Shown in pieces: positions 54,506 through 63,817 of a stretch of 64,000 bases of DNA. The DNA comes from an uncultured Myxococcales bacterium. GTDB taxonomy: Bacteria > Myxococcota_A > UBA9042 > DTJE01. The notes below the pieces were generated by a model. The model saw nothing but the letters and a program-made list of their open reading frames with translations. It was not told where the DNA came from and searched no databases. A program made the position numbers and the translations under genes. Every line of letters starts with the position of its first letter. Position 1 is the stretch's first letter. Location of the stretch: the NCBI GenBank assembly GCA_903936705.1, contig CAIZWN010000005.1, positions 1 through 64,000 on the forward strand, read 5' to 3'.

Positions 54506-55755
54506 CGAACCATTACCTCGACCTTGGCCAACAGCGAGCGCGACCGTATGCATGGAACCGAGGTGATCTTGTGTCCGACGCATGCTTCGCGCTGCTTCCT
54601 CAACAGGATCGGCCTCAACGCCTGCAGGCGAACCTTGGCTTCCGGGAAGCGGGGGGACTCGACTGAAAACGACATGAGACGACTGATCGCGATCTCGATC
54701 TGACCGTTCTGAAGGGCCTGATCGGCATCGAAAAGCGCCCTGGTTGCAACACGCTCCGATTCGATCCGGTTCGACAGCGCGACGGCTTCAAAGCTCATTG
54801 GATCCGATTCCGGTATGGCAATCAGAGCACCGCTGGCGGCATCAAGGCGCCCGGCAGCCAGGAATGCCCTGGCCTTCTCGATAGCCAGCGCCGACGCTGG
54901 TGGTGTCACCGACAAGTCGGATGACGACGACTGGTCAGGAGACGAGAATCCGTCGGCAGGAACGAGGTCCCCAGGCACCTCGGATTCTGCCTCGAACATA
55001 CCGGGCACGATGATCGCACCCAGAACAATCAGCATCACCACAGCAAGCAGGCCAATCGCAAACGGCAGCAAAACCTTCATACGGCGCGAAAAAGGCGAAC
55101 CCTTATAAACCGGAATCTCGACTGTTCCTGAATCCGGTATCTCAACCAGGAACTCGACGTTTCCGAACCGCACCCGGTCGCCCGCCGACAACTGCCAGAC
55201 CTTGACCCGGGTCTCGTTGACGAACAACCCGTTCGCGCTGGCGACATCCTCGACCAGGATCACGCCATCGGGACGCACCCGCAGACGCGAATGAACGCGC
55301 GATACGGAAGGATCGACCAGGACAAGGCCGCAATCACGCCCTCGTCCAACCAGCGTAGTTGGTGCTACGACATCCAGGGTCTGGTCCATTGCGCCAGGCG
55401 AGCAACCTATAAGCCTGGCATAAACCGTCGATGACTCGGAACTCCCCTTCCCCCCACGGATCCGCAGCAGAAAATCCCCGACCCGAACGACACTCCCATC
55501 GCCAACCTCTACACGGCCCTCGACGCGGTCCCCGTCAAGCCAGATCCCGTTCGACGAACCAAGGTCCTCCATGTACAGGCGACCAGCCTCTACCAGGGCG
55601 CGAGCATGACTGCGCGATACGTTCTCGGATGGCAGGACGATGTCTGACTGGCGACTGCGACCGATGACCAGCGCCCCGGCGTCGAACACGTGCTCGTCGG
55701 TAACCGTCCCGAATCGGTCTTCTACGATAAGTGTCCATGCGGGTCGGGATGCCAT
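54502..55755 (-). CDS. Membrane protein with two FHA domains
   Basis: A 417-aa protein. FHA domain 1 (~25-100: LVIGRSRQSDIVLPSENVSR, DLGSSNGIWLDG) and FHA domain 2 (~125-205: TLVGRGRDCGLVLVDPSVSR, DVASANGLFVN) precede one membrane span (LLPFAIGLLAVVMLIVLGAI, ~230-250). The rest is an extracytoplasmic acidic linker and a helical TPR-like segment. It should bind phosphothreonine proteins at the inner membrane. It lies 29 bp after the FHA-CpaF-like gene and is probably in the same unit. Confidence 0.88.
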   Translation of the reverse strand: MASRPAWTLIVEDRFGTVTDEHVFDAGALVIGRSRQSDIVLPSENVSRSHARALVEAGRLYMEDLGSSNGIWLDGDRVEGRVEVGDGSVVRVGDFLLRIRGGKGSSESSTVYARLIGCSPGAMDQTLDVVAPTTLVGRGRDCGLVLVDPSVSRVHSRLRVRPDGVILVEDVASANGLFVNETRVKVWQLSAGDRVRFGNVEFLVEIPDSGTVEIPVYKGSPFSRRMKVLLPFAIGLLAVVMLIVLGAIIVPGMFEAESEVPGDLVPADGFSSPDQSSSSDLSVTPPASALAIEKARAFLAAGRLDAASGALIAIPESDPMSFEAVALSNRIESERVATRALFDADQALQNGQIEIAISRLMSFSVESPRFPEAKVRLQALRPILLRKQREACVGHKITSVPCIRSRSLLAKVEVMVR

Positions 55756-55784
55756 CGCCGATCCCCCGGGGCGAGATGGGATGT

Positions 55785-57605
55785 TCAGTTACCGAAACTT
55801 CGGCCTGGCGCCAACCACTCGGCAACACGCGTCACGCGACTGCGACCATCATCACCAGCAGCCAGGTCCACCACCAGGTCAACAACCTCGGCCACCAGCG
55901 CACGCGCCCCTGCATCGCCCAGTAAAGGCAATGCCAGGTGGAACGCGGCACAAAGCCGATCCGGCATGCGGTCGGCCGAACAGGATACGGACAAGACCAT
56001 GCCGGGCCGCGCGCCGGTCGCAAGTTGGGCCAGCAGTGGCAGATCGGCGGCTTCAACATCGCCGATGGCAACAACGTCGGGATGCATTGCCAGAAGGGTC
56101 GCAGCGCCCGCCGTGCCCAGCGCATTGATTGCGGCACGGTCCAGAATGCTTGCGCCCTCGCAGCGCGGAGAAAGATCGCGAGGACCATCCAGGACCAGCA
56201 CGCGATCCCCATCGGGCAACGCCCTCAGCAGCGCGTTCACGACGGCGGCACGACGTTCGCGACTCCCACCGCACACCGCCAGGTTCCGACGGGCACGTAA
56301 AGCATCCTTCAGGCGTGCGGAAAGCCCCTCCTCGATCACTCCGGCCCTGACGAGGTCATCGAGGCTCAAGGTTGTGGCATGGGGTCGTTCCAGCACAATC
56401 AGACGCCCTTCGGCAGCCACCGGGAAGTTCACTATCCTGAGAGTCGTGCCATCGGGAAGGCGTCCGGTCACCTGCGTCATAGCCAGGCTGTCGGCCGGCA
56501 GACCGGCAAGGTCGAGAAGACGCAGCAGAACACGGTCCTGTGTGGCCTCGGAAGCAAAAGACTTGGCAACCGGCACCGTCCTGCCACCGCGGCCCACCCA
56601 GATGCGATCTACAGCATCGACCAGAATGGTACGAACCTGCTCGTCAGCCAGCAGTTCCTCGAACGGCCCAAGGCCGGTAAATTCGTACAACACATCCTGC
56701 GTCAGCAGGAAAGGGTCGACGTCCGCAGGCAGGCGTTCCTCGCGCCGCAAGCGATCAACCAGGCGCATCACCCCATCAGACATGCGCTGCCACTGTTCGT
56801 CCGTGAAGTCGGCCGCTTCTGGCAGGACATCCGAGAACACCGACGCAGCCGCCTCCTCGGAAACGACGCGAAGGGCTTCGGCCCACCGACCCAACGAGCC
56901 ACGATCAGCCCCAGCGCCGACGACTCGCCTGGCAAGTCCGGACATCTGGCTGCGACTGCCATGCACCCCTTCGGGCGACGAATGCGACGAATACAGCGGC
57001 GCCGACGTTTGCGTTGTCACAGGGGCCACTCGCGACGACACCGCAACCTCGACCGACTCGACCCTGGGCGCTGGCGGAACCGGCCTGGCCGCAGGCACCT
57101 CGGCCTTTCTCTGCGCCTCCTGAATCGGGGGCGCAGAAACCTCGACGTCAAATTCCAACGGAACCTCGGACTCGACACTGGCTTCGTCCGGAATAGGGGG
57201 CATTTCAGGAGCCGTGGGCATAGCCGTCATGACAATAGTAGGGAGGTGACGAGGCTGGTCGGTTCCCAGGATCGGGATGGGAGGAACCGGTGTCGGCTCG
57301 ATGTCCTCCATCGCTGACGTTTCCGAAAATCTGAGGGTATAGTCCCCGATATACACACGGTCGTCAGTGCTCAGAATACGCGGGCCGGAAATGCGCCGAC
57401 CATTGACGTATGTACCGTTGGTACTTTTCTGGTCGGAAATGGTTATCACGGTACCCTCAAGAGTGACCGTGGCATGCCGCTTGGATACGTTCGGCTTGGG
57501 CAGGACGATGGCATTGCCCTGAACCCTGCCAATCGACAAATCGGCAACGTCGAACACCAGTTCGCGCTCGCCCCCACCCTTTTCAGCAACCATCACTCTC
57601 AGCAT
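55785..57605 (-). CDS. FHA-CpaF-like fusion with degenerate ATPase motifs
   Basis: A 606-aa protein. Residues ~22-97 are an FHA domain (LSIGRVQGNAIVLPKPNVSK, KSTNGTYVNG). A Pro/Glu-rich linker (~100-215) leads to a CpaF/TadA-like secretion ATPase (~240-606): FTGLGPFEELLADEQVRTILV, GRLPDGTTLRIV and RLIVLERPHATTLSLDDLV fit the family. Walker A, normally GGTGSGKTT, is GGSRERRAA at 446-454 (Lys to Arg452, Thr to Ala453); the Glu box reads VLDGPRDL, Walker B IGDVEAADL and the His box SVSCSADR. ATP hydrolysis is therefore unlikely and a scaffolding role more plausible (inference). Confidence 0.85.
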   Translation of the reverse strand: MLRVMVAEKGGGERELVFDVADLSIGRVQGNAIVLPKPNVSKRHATVTLEGTVITISDQKSTNGTYVNGRRISGPRILSTDDRVYIGDYTLRFSETSAMEDIEPTPVPPIPILGTDQPRHLPTIVMTAMPTAPEMPPIPDEASVESEVPLEFDVEVSAPPIQEAQRKAEVPAARPVPPAPRVESVEVAVSSRVAPVTTQTSAPLYSSHSSPEGVHGSRSQMSGLARRVVGAGADRGSLGRWAEALRVVSEEAAASVFSDVLPEAADFTDEQWQRMSDGVMRLVDRLRREERLPADVDPFLLTQDVLYEFTGLGPFEELLADEQVRTILVDAVDRIWVGRGGRTVPVAKSFASEATQDRVLLRLLDLAGLPADSLAMTQVTGRLPDGTTLRIVNFPVAAEGRLIVLERPHATTLSLDDLVRAGVIEEGLSARLKDALRARRNLAVCGGSRERRAAVVNALLRALPDGDRVLVLDGPRDLSPRCEGASILDRAAINALGTAGAATLLAMHPDVVAIGDVEAADLPLLAQLATGARPGMVLSVSCSADRMPDRLCAAFHLALPLLGDAGARALVAEVVDLVVDLAAGDDGRSRVTRVAEWLAPGRSFGN

Positions 57606-57634
57606 TCCAACCCCCCGGAATGTGGACCGGAGGC

Positions 57635-57663
57635 ATTGTTCCAGAGGGCCGACGGGATGTCAA
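57635..57663 (-). promoter_or_regulatory. Promoter of the FHA gene pair
   Basis: On the minus strand TTGACA and AACAAT with a 17-bp spacer, 30 bp before the 57605 start; arranged back to back with the promoter of the 57742 gene. Confidence 0.55.
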
Positions 57664-57687
57664 TTGCGCGGCTTACCGGTTGAACCG

Positions 57688-57716
57688 TTGCCTGACAAGT
57701 CCCGTAACGCTAGGAT
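57688..57716 (+). promoter_or_regulatory. Promoter of the TPR lipoprotein gene
   Basis: TTGCCT and TAGGAT with a 17-bp spacer, 25 bp before the ATG. Confidence 0.45.
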
Positions 57717-57741
57717 CCCGGCAGGTCCAGAGGTACAAACC

Positions 57742-58821
57742 ATGACGGCAGGTCGAGGGCAACAAACTGCAGCCATCTCGCTGCTTGTTGCGATGCTGTC
57801 TGCAGGCTGCGTTCCTCGGGCTCAGGAACTGCGGATGGATCCAATGGAATTCGCCTCTACGCGTACGCCGGATGGCGTCGTGGTGGACGTCATTGATCCC
57901 GAGATCCTTTTCCAGGAGGGGACCCAGGCATGGGAAGAAAAGCGATGGGAGGACGCGGTCCGAAAATTCGGGTTCATCCTTGATCGTTTTCCAAAGTCCC
58001 GGTTTGTTCGGCCCGCTCTTTACAACCGTGGCTTGGCCCTGCTGTCGGCACCTCGGCCTGGCGAGGCTGCCAGGGATTTCGACGAGTACCTGCGCCTGTA
58101 CCCCGACGACCCCGACATCGCGGACACCTTGCTGAAAACCGGTCAGGCCTGGCAGGAAAGCGGTGAGTGGGCAAAGGCGGTCCAGGTGCTGACCAGACGT
58201 CTGGCCCTGCTGCCATTCAGCCTCCTCCAGGAAATTGAGACACGTTCCCGCCTGGCCAGGGCTTTGCGTATGCTGGGCCGATACGAGGAATCTCGAGATC
58301 AGGTTGCCCTGGTCCAGGCCATTGCCGACAGAAACGCCACCAGACCCGAGGTTCAGGGAAGCTACTTCGCTGCCATGGCGTCCTTCGAGGGCGCTGAGGC
58401 GTGGCATGACCTGTTTACTCGAATCAAGTTCATCCTGCCGACAGACCGGATGGAAAAGGATCTTACCGACAAGGCCACGCTGTTTCTGAAAGCCCAGTCC
58501 GAGTATCTGCGCACCATGCGCATGCGAAACGTCTACTGGGGGGTCCAGGCCGGGATCCGAATGGGTCGCATGTACGAAGAATTCTATGACGACATCATGC
58601 ACGCCGAGGTCCCGACCGAATTCGGCAAGGACGAACTGAGCGTATACATGGGCGAACTGCGCAGGAAAGCCCGGCCGCTGGTCGCCAAGGCAGTCGCGGC
58701 ATACGAACGGAACATCTCCCTGGGGAAAATGTACGGAGCTCGTGACGAATGGCTGGGCGACATGGCTATCAGGCTTGCCAGACTGCGCCAGATCCTTGTC
58801 GAGTCATCAGGTGAGGAGTAG
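57742..58821 (+). CDS. TPR lipoprotein, YfiO/BamD-like in part
   Basis: A 359-aa predicted lipoprotein: signal ISLLVAMLSAGC with Cys23. Residues ~55-210 contain TPR-type helix pairs (LFQEGTQAWEEKRWEDAVRKF, RFPKSRFVRPALYNRG, YLRLYPDDPDIADTLL) in the style of outer-membrane tetratricopeptide lipoproteins such as BamD/YbgF. The C-terminal ~140 residues are helical and unassigned. AGAGG lies upstream of the ATG. It is divergent from the FHA pair and converges with the MBL hydrolase. The partner is unknown. Confidence 0.75.
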   Translation: MTAGRGQQTAAISLLVAMLSAGCVPRAQELRMDPMEFASTRTPDGVVVDVIDPEILFQEGTQAWEEKRWEDAVRKFGFILDRFPKSRFVRPALYNRGLALLSAPRPGEAARDFDEYLRLYPDDPDIADTLLKTGQAWQESGEWAKAVQVLTRRLALLPFSLLQEIETRSRLARALRMLGRYEESRDQVALVQAIADRNATRPEVQGSYFAAMASFEGAEAWHDLFTRIKFILPTDRMEKDLTDKATLFLKAQSEYLRTMRMRNVYWGVQAGIRMGRMYEEFYDDIMHAEVPTEFGKDELSVYMGELRRKARPLVAKAVAAYERNISLGKMYGARDEWLGDMAIRLARLRQILVESSGEE

Positions 58822-58833
58822 CCGCTGCGGCGC

Positions 58834-59664
58834 CTACGGCTCTATTCGAAACCCGGCCATGGATGCCGGTGCCGCATGCAGAGGCACCCCGCGTCCGGCC
58901 GAGGCCAACTGGTGCAGCACCGTTTCGGTGGCAAGTTCGGGCCGGTTATGATCCCTGGACAGGTGAGCCAGCAGGATGCATCGAGGCCTGTTCCTGGAAG
59001 CTTCGATAACCTCCCGCAGGAAAACTCCGCTTTGAGTATTGGACAGGTGCCCGCGGTCCGAGGCCACCCGCGCCCTGTCTCGCGGATGGCGGTGACTGCG
59101 GCTTAGCATGCCCTCGTCGTAATTGGCCTCGATCACTATTGCGTCGGCATCCGTGAACCATGGTAGGAGTTCCTGACGGGCGCAGCCCAGATCGGTTGCC
59201 ACGACAATGGTCTTCCTAGCATCACCGGTGCCCGTACGAATCACGTACCCGAAGGTCGGCACGTCGTGGGGAACGTCAAACGGGGTGACTTCCATGTCCT
59301 GAACAAGATAGGTGGCTCCAGCACGGACCTCCTGCAACAGACCAGCCGGGACTTCCCTGGACATTTTGTTTCGATGCAGTTCAGCCGCCGCCACCAGGGC
59401 CGAACGACCCGCCAGCACCGGCACTCGATGGTCGACGCACCAGCGCAGACCAAATGCCCCCAGGTGGTCCGAATGCTCGTGACTGACCAGCGCCGCTGTC
59501 GTTGCTGCCGGATCAACGCCGGCCGAAGCCAGCCTCTGCAAAAGATCTCGCTGAACCTGAATACCCAGATCCAGCAGGATCGTTGCCCGTCGGGAACGAA
59601 CCACGGCAAGGTTGCCCGAGGAACCACTGGCGAGGGTCTGGAACGTCAGTACGGGCGAGTCCAC
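58834..59664 (-). CDS. MBL-fold metallohydrolase, YycJ/WalJ-like
   Basis: A 276-aa metallo-beta-lactamase-fold enzyme. FQTLASGSSGNLAVV, ILLDLGIQVQRDLL and LVSHEHSDHLGAF (complete HxHxDH) are typical of the YycJ group; DVPHDVPTFGYVI (third His), ATDLGCARQELL and LLAHLSRDHNRPE complete the two-metal site. Members may act as nucleases. It is the last gene of the infB-truB cluster, 24 bp after truB. It contrasts with the ligand-less MBL protein at 39098. Confidence 0.88.
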   Translation of the reverse strand: MDSPVLTFQTLASGSSGNLAVVRSRRATILLDLGIQVQRDLLQRLASAGVDPAATTAALVSHEHSDHLGAFGLRWCVDHRVPVLAGRSALVAAAELHRNKMSREVPAGLLQEVRAGATYLVQDMEVTPFDVPHDVPTFGYVIRTGTGDARKTIVVATDLGCARQELLPWFTDADAIVIEANYDEGMLSRSHRHPRDRARVASDRGHLSNTQSGVFLREVIEASRNRPRCILLAHLSRDHNRPELATETVLHQLASAGRGVPLHAAPASMAGFRIEP

Positions 59665-59688
59665 CTATTCCCCCAGGAAACTGAAAGG

Positions 59689-60480
59689 TCAGAGGTCCCG
59701 GTCCCTTACTGGCAGATCAAGGCACGGCGGAACCTGCCCCATAGAATCGACATCGGCAGGCACGGTCCTGCAACCGGCAGGCACGTCAAGCCTGGTTGCC
59801 GGAAGCCTGGGCGCGGTCGGGAAGCGCTCGATTAGCCACAACGGGACCGCCTGATCGATTCCATAACGTCCAATCCTGGTGCGTCGCAATGCCACGAGAT
59901 GCCCAAAACATCCCAACGAACGCCCCAGGTCTCTCGCCAGGGATCGCATGTAGGCGCCCTTCCCGCACGCCACTCGCAACACGAGATCCGGAGCAAGGTA
60001 TTCGACCAGTTCGACCGCGTCGATACGAACCTTGCGAGGCGGCTTGACCACAGGATTACCGCGCCGCGCGTACCAGTACAGGGGTTTGCCCTCGTGCTTC
60101 AACGCCGAGTAGGCCGGCGCCTCCTGATCTATATCTCCGACAAACGGCGACAAAGCCTCGCGAATCCCGGCCTGGCTTGGCAACGCTCCCTCGCCGCGAG
60201 CAACCACCACACCAGTCAGGTCGCAAGTGTCGGTCTCGGATCCGAATCGCACCGTCAAGACGTACTCCTTGTCGCCAGCCAGCAACTCGTCCGCCTCGCG
60301 CGTGAACTCGCGTCCTACAAGCACTGGCAGCAGGCCGGTGGCGAAGGGGTCGAGGGTGCCACCATGGCCGGTGCGGCGTATTCCGGTAACTCGACGAAGG
60401 ATATCGACGACCCGCGCCGAGGATATTCCGGCGGGCTTGTCCACGATGATCACGCCGGGACCTGGCTCGAACGCGTCCAT
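59689..60480 (-). CDS. truB: tRNA pseudouridine(55) synthase
   Basis: A 263-aa enzyme making pseudouridine 55 in the tRNA T-loop. GVIIVDKPAGISSARVV, GHGGTLDPFATGLLPV (catalytic Asp44), AYSALKHEGKPLYWYARRG and CGKGAYMRSLARDLG are canonical. The C-terminal PUA-like part is short. It follows rbfA by 25 bp in the conserved infB-rbfA-truB order. Confidence 0.96.
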   Translation of the reverse strand: MDAFEPGPGVIIVDKPAGISSARVVDILRRVTGIRRTGHGGTLDPFATGLLPVLVGREFTREADELLAGDKEYVLTVRFGSETDTCDLTGVVVARGEGALPSQAGIREALSPFVGDIDQEAPAYSALKHEGKPLYWYARRGNPVVKPPRKVRIDAVELVEYLAPDLVLRVACGKGAYMRSLARDLGRSLGCFGHLVALRRTRIGRYGIDQAVPLWLIERFPTAPRLPATRLDVPAGCRTVPADVDSMGQVPPCLDLPVRDRDL

Positions 60481-60505
60481 CTGGCGTCCTATGGGCGAAT
60501 CCTGG

Positions 60506-60877
60506 TCATTCCTGACCGGAATCCTTTGCCGGTGGCGGAAGGGTGCGCATCAACTCCTCGACACGGGCAGCCTGGTCCTGCAGCTCGTCGTAATGGAATT
60601 CCAGCCTGGGAGTCCGCAAAAGCCTGACCCGACGAGACAGTTCACGGCGCAGGAACGACGAACACTGATCAAGTCCCGCCAGCAGTTCGGCACGGCCCTG
60701 GGCATCGCTCTGGAGGGACCGGACGTACACCCGGCACAAGCCCATGTCGGCAGTTACCTTGACGCCGGTAACCACACCAAGGCGAACCCTGGGGTCCCCT
60801 ACCTCGCAAAGGAAAAGCGTGGCAAGCGCTGCACGAATTTCACTGGCGATCCGGTCGGTTCTCTTGAACGGTTTCAT
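60506..60877 (-). CDS. rbfA: Ribosome-binding factor A
   Basis: A 123-aa KH-like protein assisting late 30S maturation. FKRTDRIASEIRAALATLF, VRLGVVTGVKVTADMGLCRVYV and LRRELSRRVRLLRTPRLEFHYDE are typical RbfA. The internal Met is taken as start because GGAGG lies 5 nt upstream. A short disordered tail ends the protein. Confidence 0.94.
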   Translation of the reverse strand: MKPFKRTDRIASEIRAALATLFLCEVGDPRVRLGVVTGVKVTADMGLCRVYVRSLQSDAQGRAELLAGLDQCSSFLRRELSRRVRLLRTPRLEFHYDELQDQAARVEELMRTLPPPAKDSGQE

Positions 60878-60891
60878 TGGGGCCTCCGTCC

Positions 60892-61182
60892 TCAAAGGAC
60901 GTGCAAAATCTCGATCGCATGATCGTCGATCTCTGCCAGGTACAATTCATCAATAAACACAATCACCTTGTCAATCACTGAGTTGACGAACCGATGATCG
61001 TTTCCAACAACGCAGAACCCAAGCACCGCAGACTGCCAGATATCCTGGTCGTCAACCTCGGCCATAGCCAGGTTGAACTGCTGCCGCGTCCGGGCAATGA
61101 TGCGCTTGACCACACTGCGTTTGCCCTTAAGGTCGGCGTTCTCCGGTATGGACAGCGTGAGGCGACAGACTCCGACGACCAT
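60892..61182 (-). CDS. DUF503 (YlxP-like) protein
   Basis: A 96-aa protein with the DUF503 pattern VVGVCRLTLSIPENADLKGKRSVVKRIIARTR followed by AEVDDQDIWQSAVLGFCVVGND. This small family sits between infB and rbfA in many bacteria and has been linked to ribosome assembly, but its biochemical role is not established. The Met at 61182 fits the usual N terminus. Confidence 0.92.
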   Translation of the reverse strand: MVVGVCRLTLSIPENADLKGKRSVVKRIIARTRQQFNLAMAEVDDQDIWQSAVLGFCVVGNDHRFVNSVIDKVIVFIDELYLAEIDDHAIEILHVL

Positions 61183-61242
61183 ACTGGACCTCGGCAACGA
61201 CGCACGCGCGCCCCCCAACTTGGGAGCACGCAGGACGACGCA

Positions 61243-63807
61243 TCAACCGACCGTCACCAGCGTTTCGCGGACCGTCTCGTACTCGTAGAATTCCAGGACG
61301 TCGCCGGCCTCAACGCCTTCCCATCCGTCGATGCCAACGCCGCACTCCATGCCGGCCTTGACCTCGCGAACGTCATCCTTGAACCGCTTGAGACTGGACA
61401 ACTTGCCGGTGAACAACGTGTCCTTGCCCCGAACAACCCTGACCTCAAGAGTACGCAGGATGCGACCAGTCGTACACAACGAACCTGCAATCTTACCGAC
61501 CTTGGACACAGCGAAGACCTGCCGCACCTCGGCGCGACCGACAAGCTTGGCCACCAGTTTTGGCGTCAGCAAGCCCTCCATCGCGCGCTTCAGATCGTCG
61601 ATCACGTCATAGATGATCGAGTAGCGGCGGATATCCACCTTCTCCTGCTCGGCCAGGTGCTGGGCCTTGGGATCAACCGCGACGTTGAACCCTACGACGA
61701 CTGCATTTGAGGCGATCGCCAGGTTCACATCGCTTTCCGCAACGGCGCCAACGGCACTGTGGACCACTCGCAGGGAAATCTCGGGATGCTTCAACTTGGT
61801 CACGCTGTCGACCAGCGGCCCCAGCGAGCCCTGGACGTCAGACCGCAGGATCACCTTCAATTCCTTGGTTTCGCCGGACTGCACCTTGCTGAAGAAGTCC
61901 TCCAGCGACACACGGTTGGCCGATCCGGCCTGACGTGCCCGCTTCATCTGCTCCATCTGGAATTCGGCGACATCGCGGGCCTTCTTCTCGTCCGCCAGAA
62001 CCACGAAGGCGTCGCCCGCATTCGGCACCAGGTTGAGTCCAGTAATACGCACGGGCATCGCAGGCGCAGCCGCAGTGACCATGGTACCCTTGTCGTCGTT
62101 CATCATGCGGACGCGGCCATATGCAAGGCCGGCAACAATCGCATCACCGACTTTCAGCGTTCCGCCCGAAACCAGGACGGTTGCCACGGGCCCCAGACGC
62201 GGGTCCAGGCGCGATTCCAGCACAACGCCGCGCCCAGGCTTGTCGGGATTCGCCTTCAGTTCCAGCACCTGGGACTGCAGCAGGATCATTTCCAGCAGGT
62301 TATCGATTCCAAGATTCTGCTTGGCCGAAATCTCGCAAAAGATGTTCGGGCCGCCCCATTCCTCGGGAACCAGGCCCTCGTCGGCCAGTTCGCGACGAAC
62401 ACGCTCGATGTTCGCGTCGGCCTTGTCGATCTTGTTCACGGCCACGATGATTGGGGCACCGCCGTCACGGGCATGTGCAATTGCTTCCTTGGTCTGGGCC
62501 ATCACGCCATCGTCGGCCGCGACCACCAGAATTACGATGTCGGTCACCTTGGCGCCACGGGCACGCATCTGGGTGAACGCCTCGTGGCCGGGTGTATCGA
62601 TGAACGTGATCATTTCGCCGCCAGCGGTCTTGACCTGGTAGGCGCCGATATGCTGCGTGATGCCGCCAGCCTCGTGCTCGGCAACGTTGGCAGAACGGAT
62701 GCGGTCCAGCAGCGTCGTCTTGCCGTGGTCGACGTGTCCCATGATCGTGACAACCGGTGGCCGTGGCTTCAGTTCCAGGTCCGCGTCTGCCAGTTCCTTT
62801 AGGTAGACAGCCGGATCAAAGCCCACCTTTTCGAGGGTGAATCCGTACTCGGATGCCATCAGCGTGGCAGTATCCAGGTCCAGCGCCTGGGTCATGCTGG
62901 CCATCACGCCGTTCTGCATCAGCTTCTTGATCATCTCGTTGGCCTTGATGCCCAGCGAATGCGCCAGGTCGGCCACGGTGATCGCCTCGCCCTCCACCCG
63001 GATATTACGCTTTGTCTCCTTCGGCATCGTCAAGGTCGTCTTCATCGGACGACCACGTCGCTGCACTGTCTTGCGTCGCCGGGAGGACGGGCGCTGCTGC
63101 TGCTCGGCGCGCTCGGCCTCTTCTTCCGGTGTCGTCATGAAGGCGCGAATCGAGAATACGTCACTGCGACGGTCGTGAACCAGTCGCTTCAACTTGTTCT
63201 TCTTGTCGGGCTGCTCGGCAAGCTGCTTCAATGCCTCGCGCTGAGCAGGCTCGGCAGGCCGGGCCGTTACCACAGGGGGCTTCGCAGCAGCAACAGGCTC
63301 CACGGGCGCAGGCGGCTTCGGGACATCGGGCACCGACGCCACCGGGGTTGCAACCACAGGCTGAACGACAACAGGCGTGACCGCGGCCGCAACCTGCTCG
63401 ACAGGCGGCTCAACGACGGACGGTTCGCTATCAGTTCCGACCGCTGCCGGCGGCTCGGCTTCCGTAACCAATTCGGCAGGCGCCACCGACAGCTCGGTCA
63501 GCGACTCGACCAGGACAGCGGCTTCGTCCTGTGCACCGGCGACCGAAGACGCCGGTTTGCCCGCAGGCGCAGCAGAGCCTGACGACTCGCCGGCACGACG
63601 CCGAACTACCCGCCCGCCTTCCATCTTCTTGACCTGGACCTCGCCGGCCCTCGGGGTCTCGAACAGCTTGCGGGCCTTGTCCTCCTGCTCCTTGGTCATC
63701 TGGGCGAGGTGGTCCTTCACCTCAATGCCCGACTCCCGCAGGCGCTGAAGCACCTGCTTGGATTCGACTCCCAGCTCCTTGGCCAGTTCGTAGACACGCT
63801 TGCTCAT
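61243..63807 (-). CDS. infB: Translation initiation factor IF-2
   Basis: An 854-aa GTPase placing initiator tRNA on the 30S subunit. It has an N-terminal IF2_N module (KRVYELAKELGVESKQVLQRL), a long Pro/Val/Ala-rich linker (~50-200), a second IF2_N-like module near 270, then the G domain: IMGHVDHGKTTLLD (G1), GGITQHIGAY (G2), DTPGHEAF (G3), NKIDKADAN (G4), followed by EF-Tu-like domains and the C2 tRNA-binding domain ending LEFYEYETV. Start ATG has GAGGGGGG upstream. The linker is a normal variable region. Confidence 0.97.
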   Translation of the reverse strand: MSKRVYELAKELGVESKQVLQRLRESGIEVKDHLAQMTKEQEDKARKLFETPRAGEVQVKKMEGGRVVRRRAGESSGSAAPAGKPASSVAGAQDEAAVLVESLTELSVAPAELVTEAEPPAAVGTDSEPSVVEPPVEQVAAAVTPVVVQPVVATPVASVPDVPKPPAPVEPVAAAKPPVVTARPAEPAQREALKQLAEQPDKKNKLKRLVHDRRSDVFSIRAFMTTPEEEAERAEQQQRPSSRRRKTVQRRGRPMKTTLTMPKETKRNIRVEGEAITVADLAHSLGIKANEMIKKLMQNGVMASMTQALDLDTATLMASEYGFTLEKVGFDPAVYLKELADADLELKPRPPVVTIMGHVDHGKTTLLDRIRSANVAEHEAGGITQHIGAYQVKTAGGEMITFIDTPGHEAFTQMRARGAKVTDIVILVVAADDGVMAQTKEAIAHARDGGAPIIVAVNKIDKADANIERVRRELADEGLVPEEWGGPNIFCEISAKQNLGIDNLLEMILLQSQVLELKANPDKPGRGVVLESRLDPRLGPVATVLVSGGTLKVGDAIVAGLAYGRVRMMNDDKGTMVTAAAPAMPVRITGLNLVPNAGDAFVVLADEKKARDVAEFQMEQMKRARQAGSANRVSLEDFFSKVQSGETKELKVILRSDVQGSLGPLVDSVTKLKHPEISLRVVHSAVGAVAESDVNLAIASNAVVVGFNVAVDPKAQHLAEQEKVDIRRYSIIYDVIDDLKRAMEGLLTPKLVAKLVGRAEVRQVFAVSKVGKIAGSLCTTGRILRTLEVRVVRGKDTLFTGKLSSLKRFKDDVREVKAGMECGVGIDGWEGVEAGDVLEFYEYETVRETLVTVG

Positions 63808-63817
63808 CGGGCCCCCC

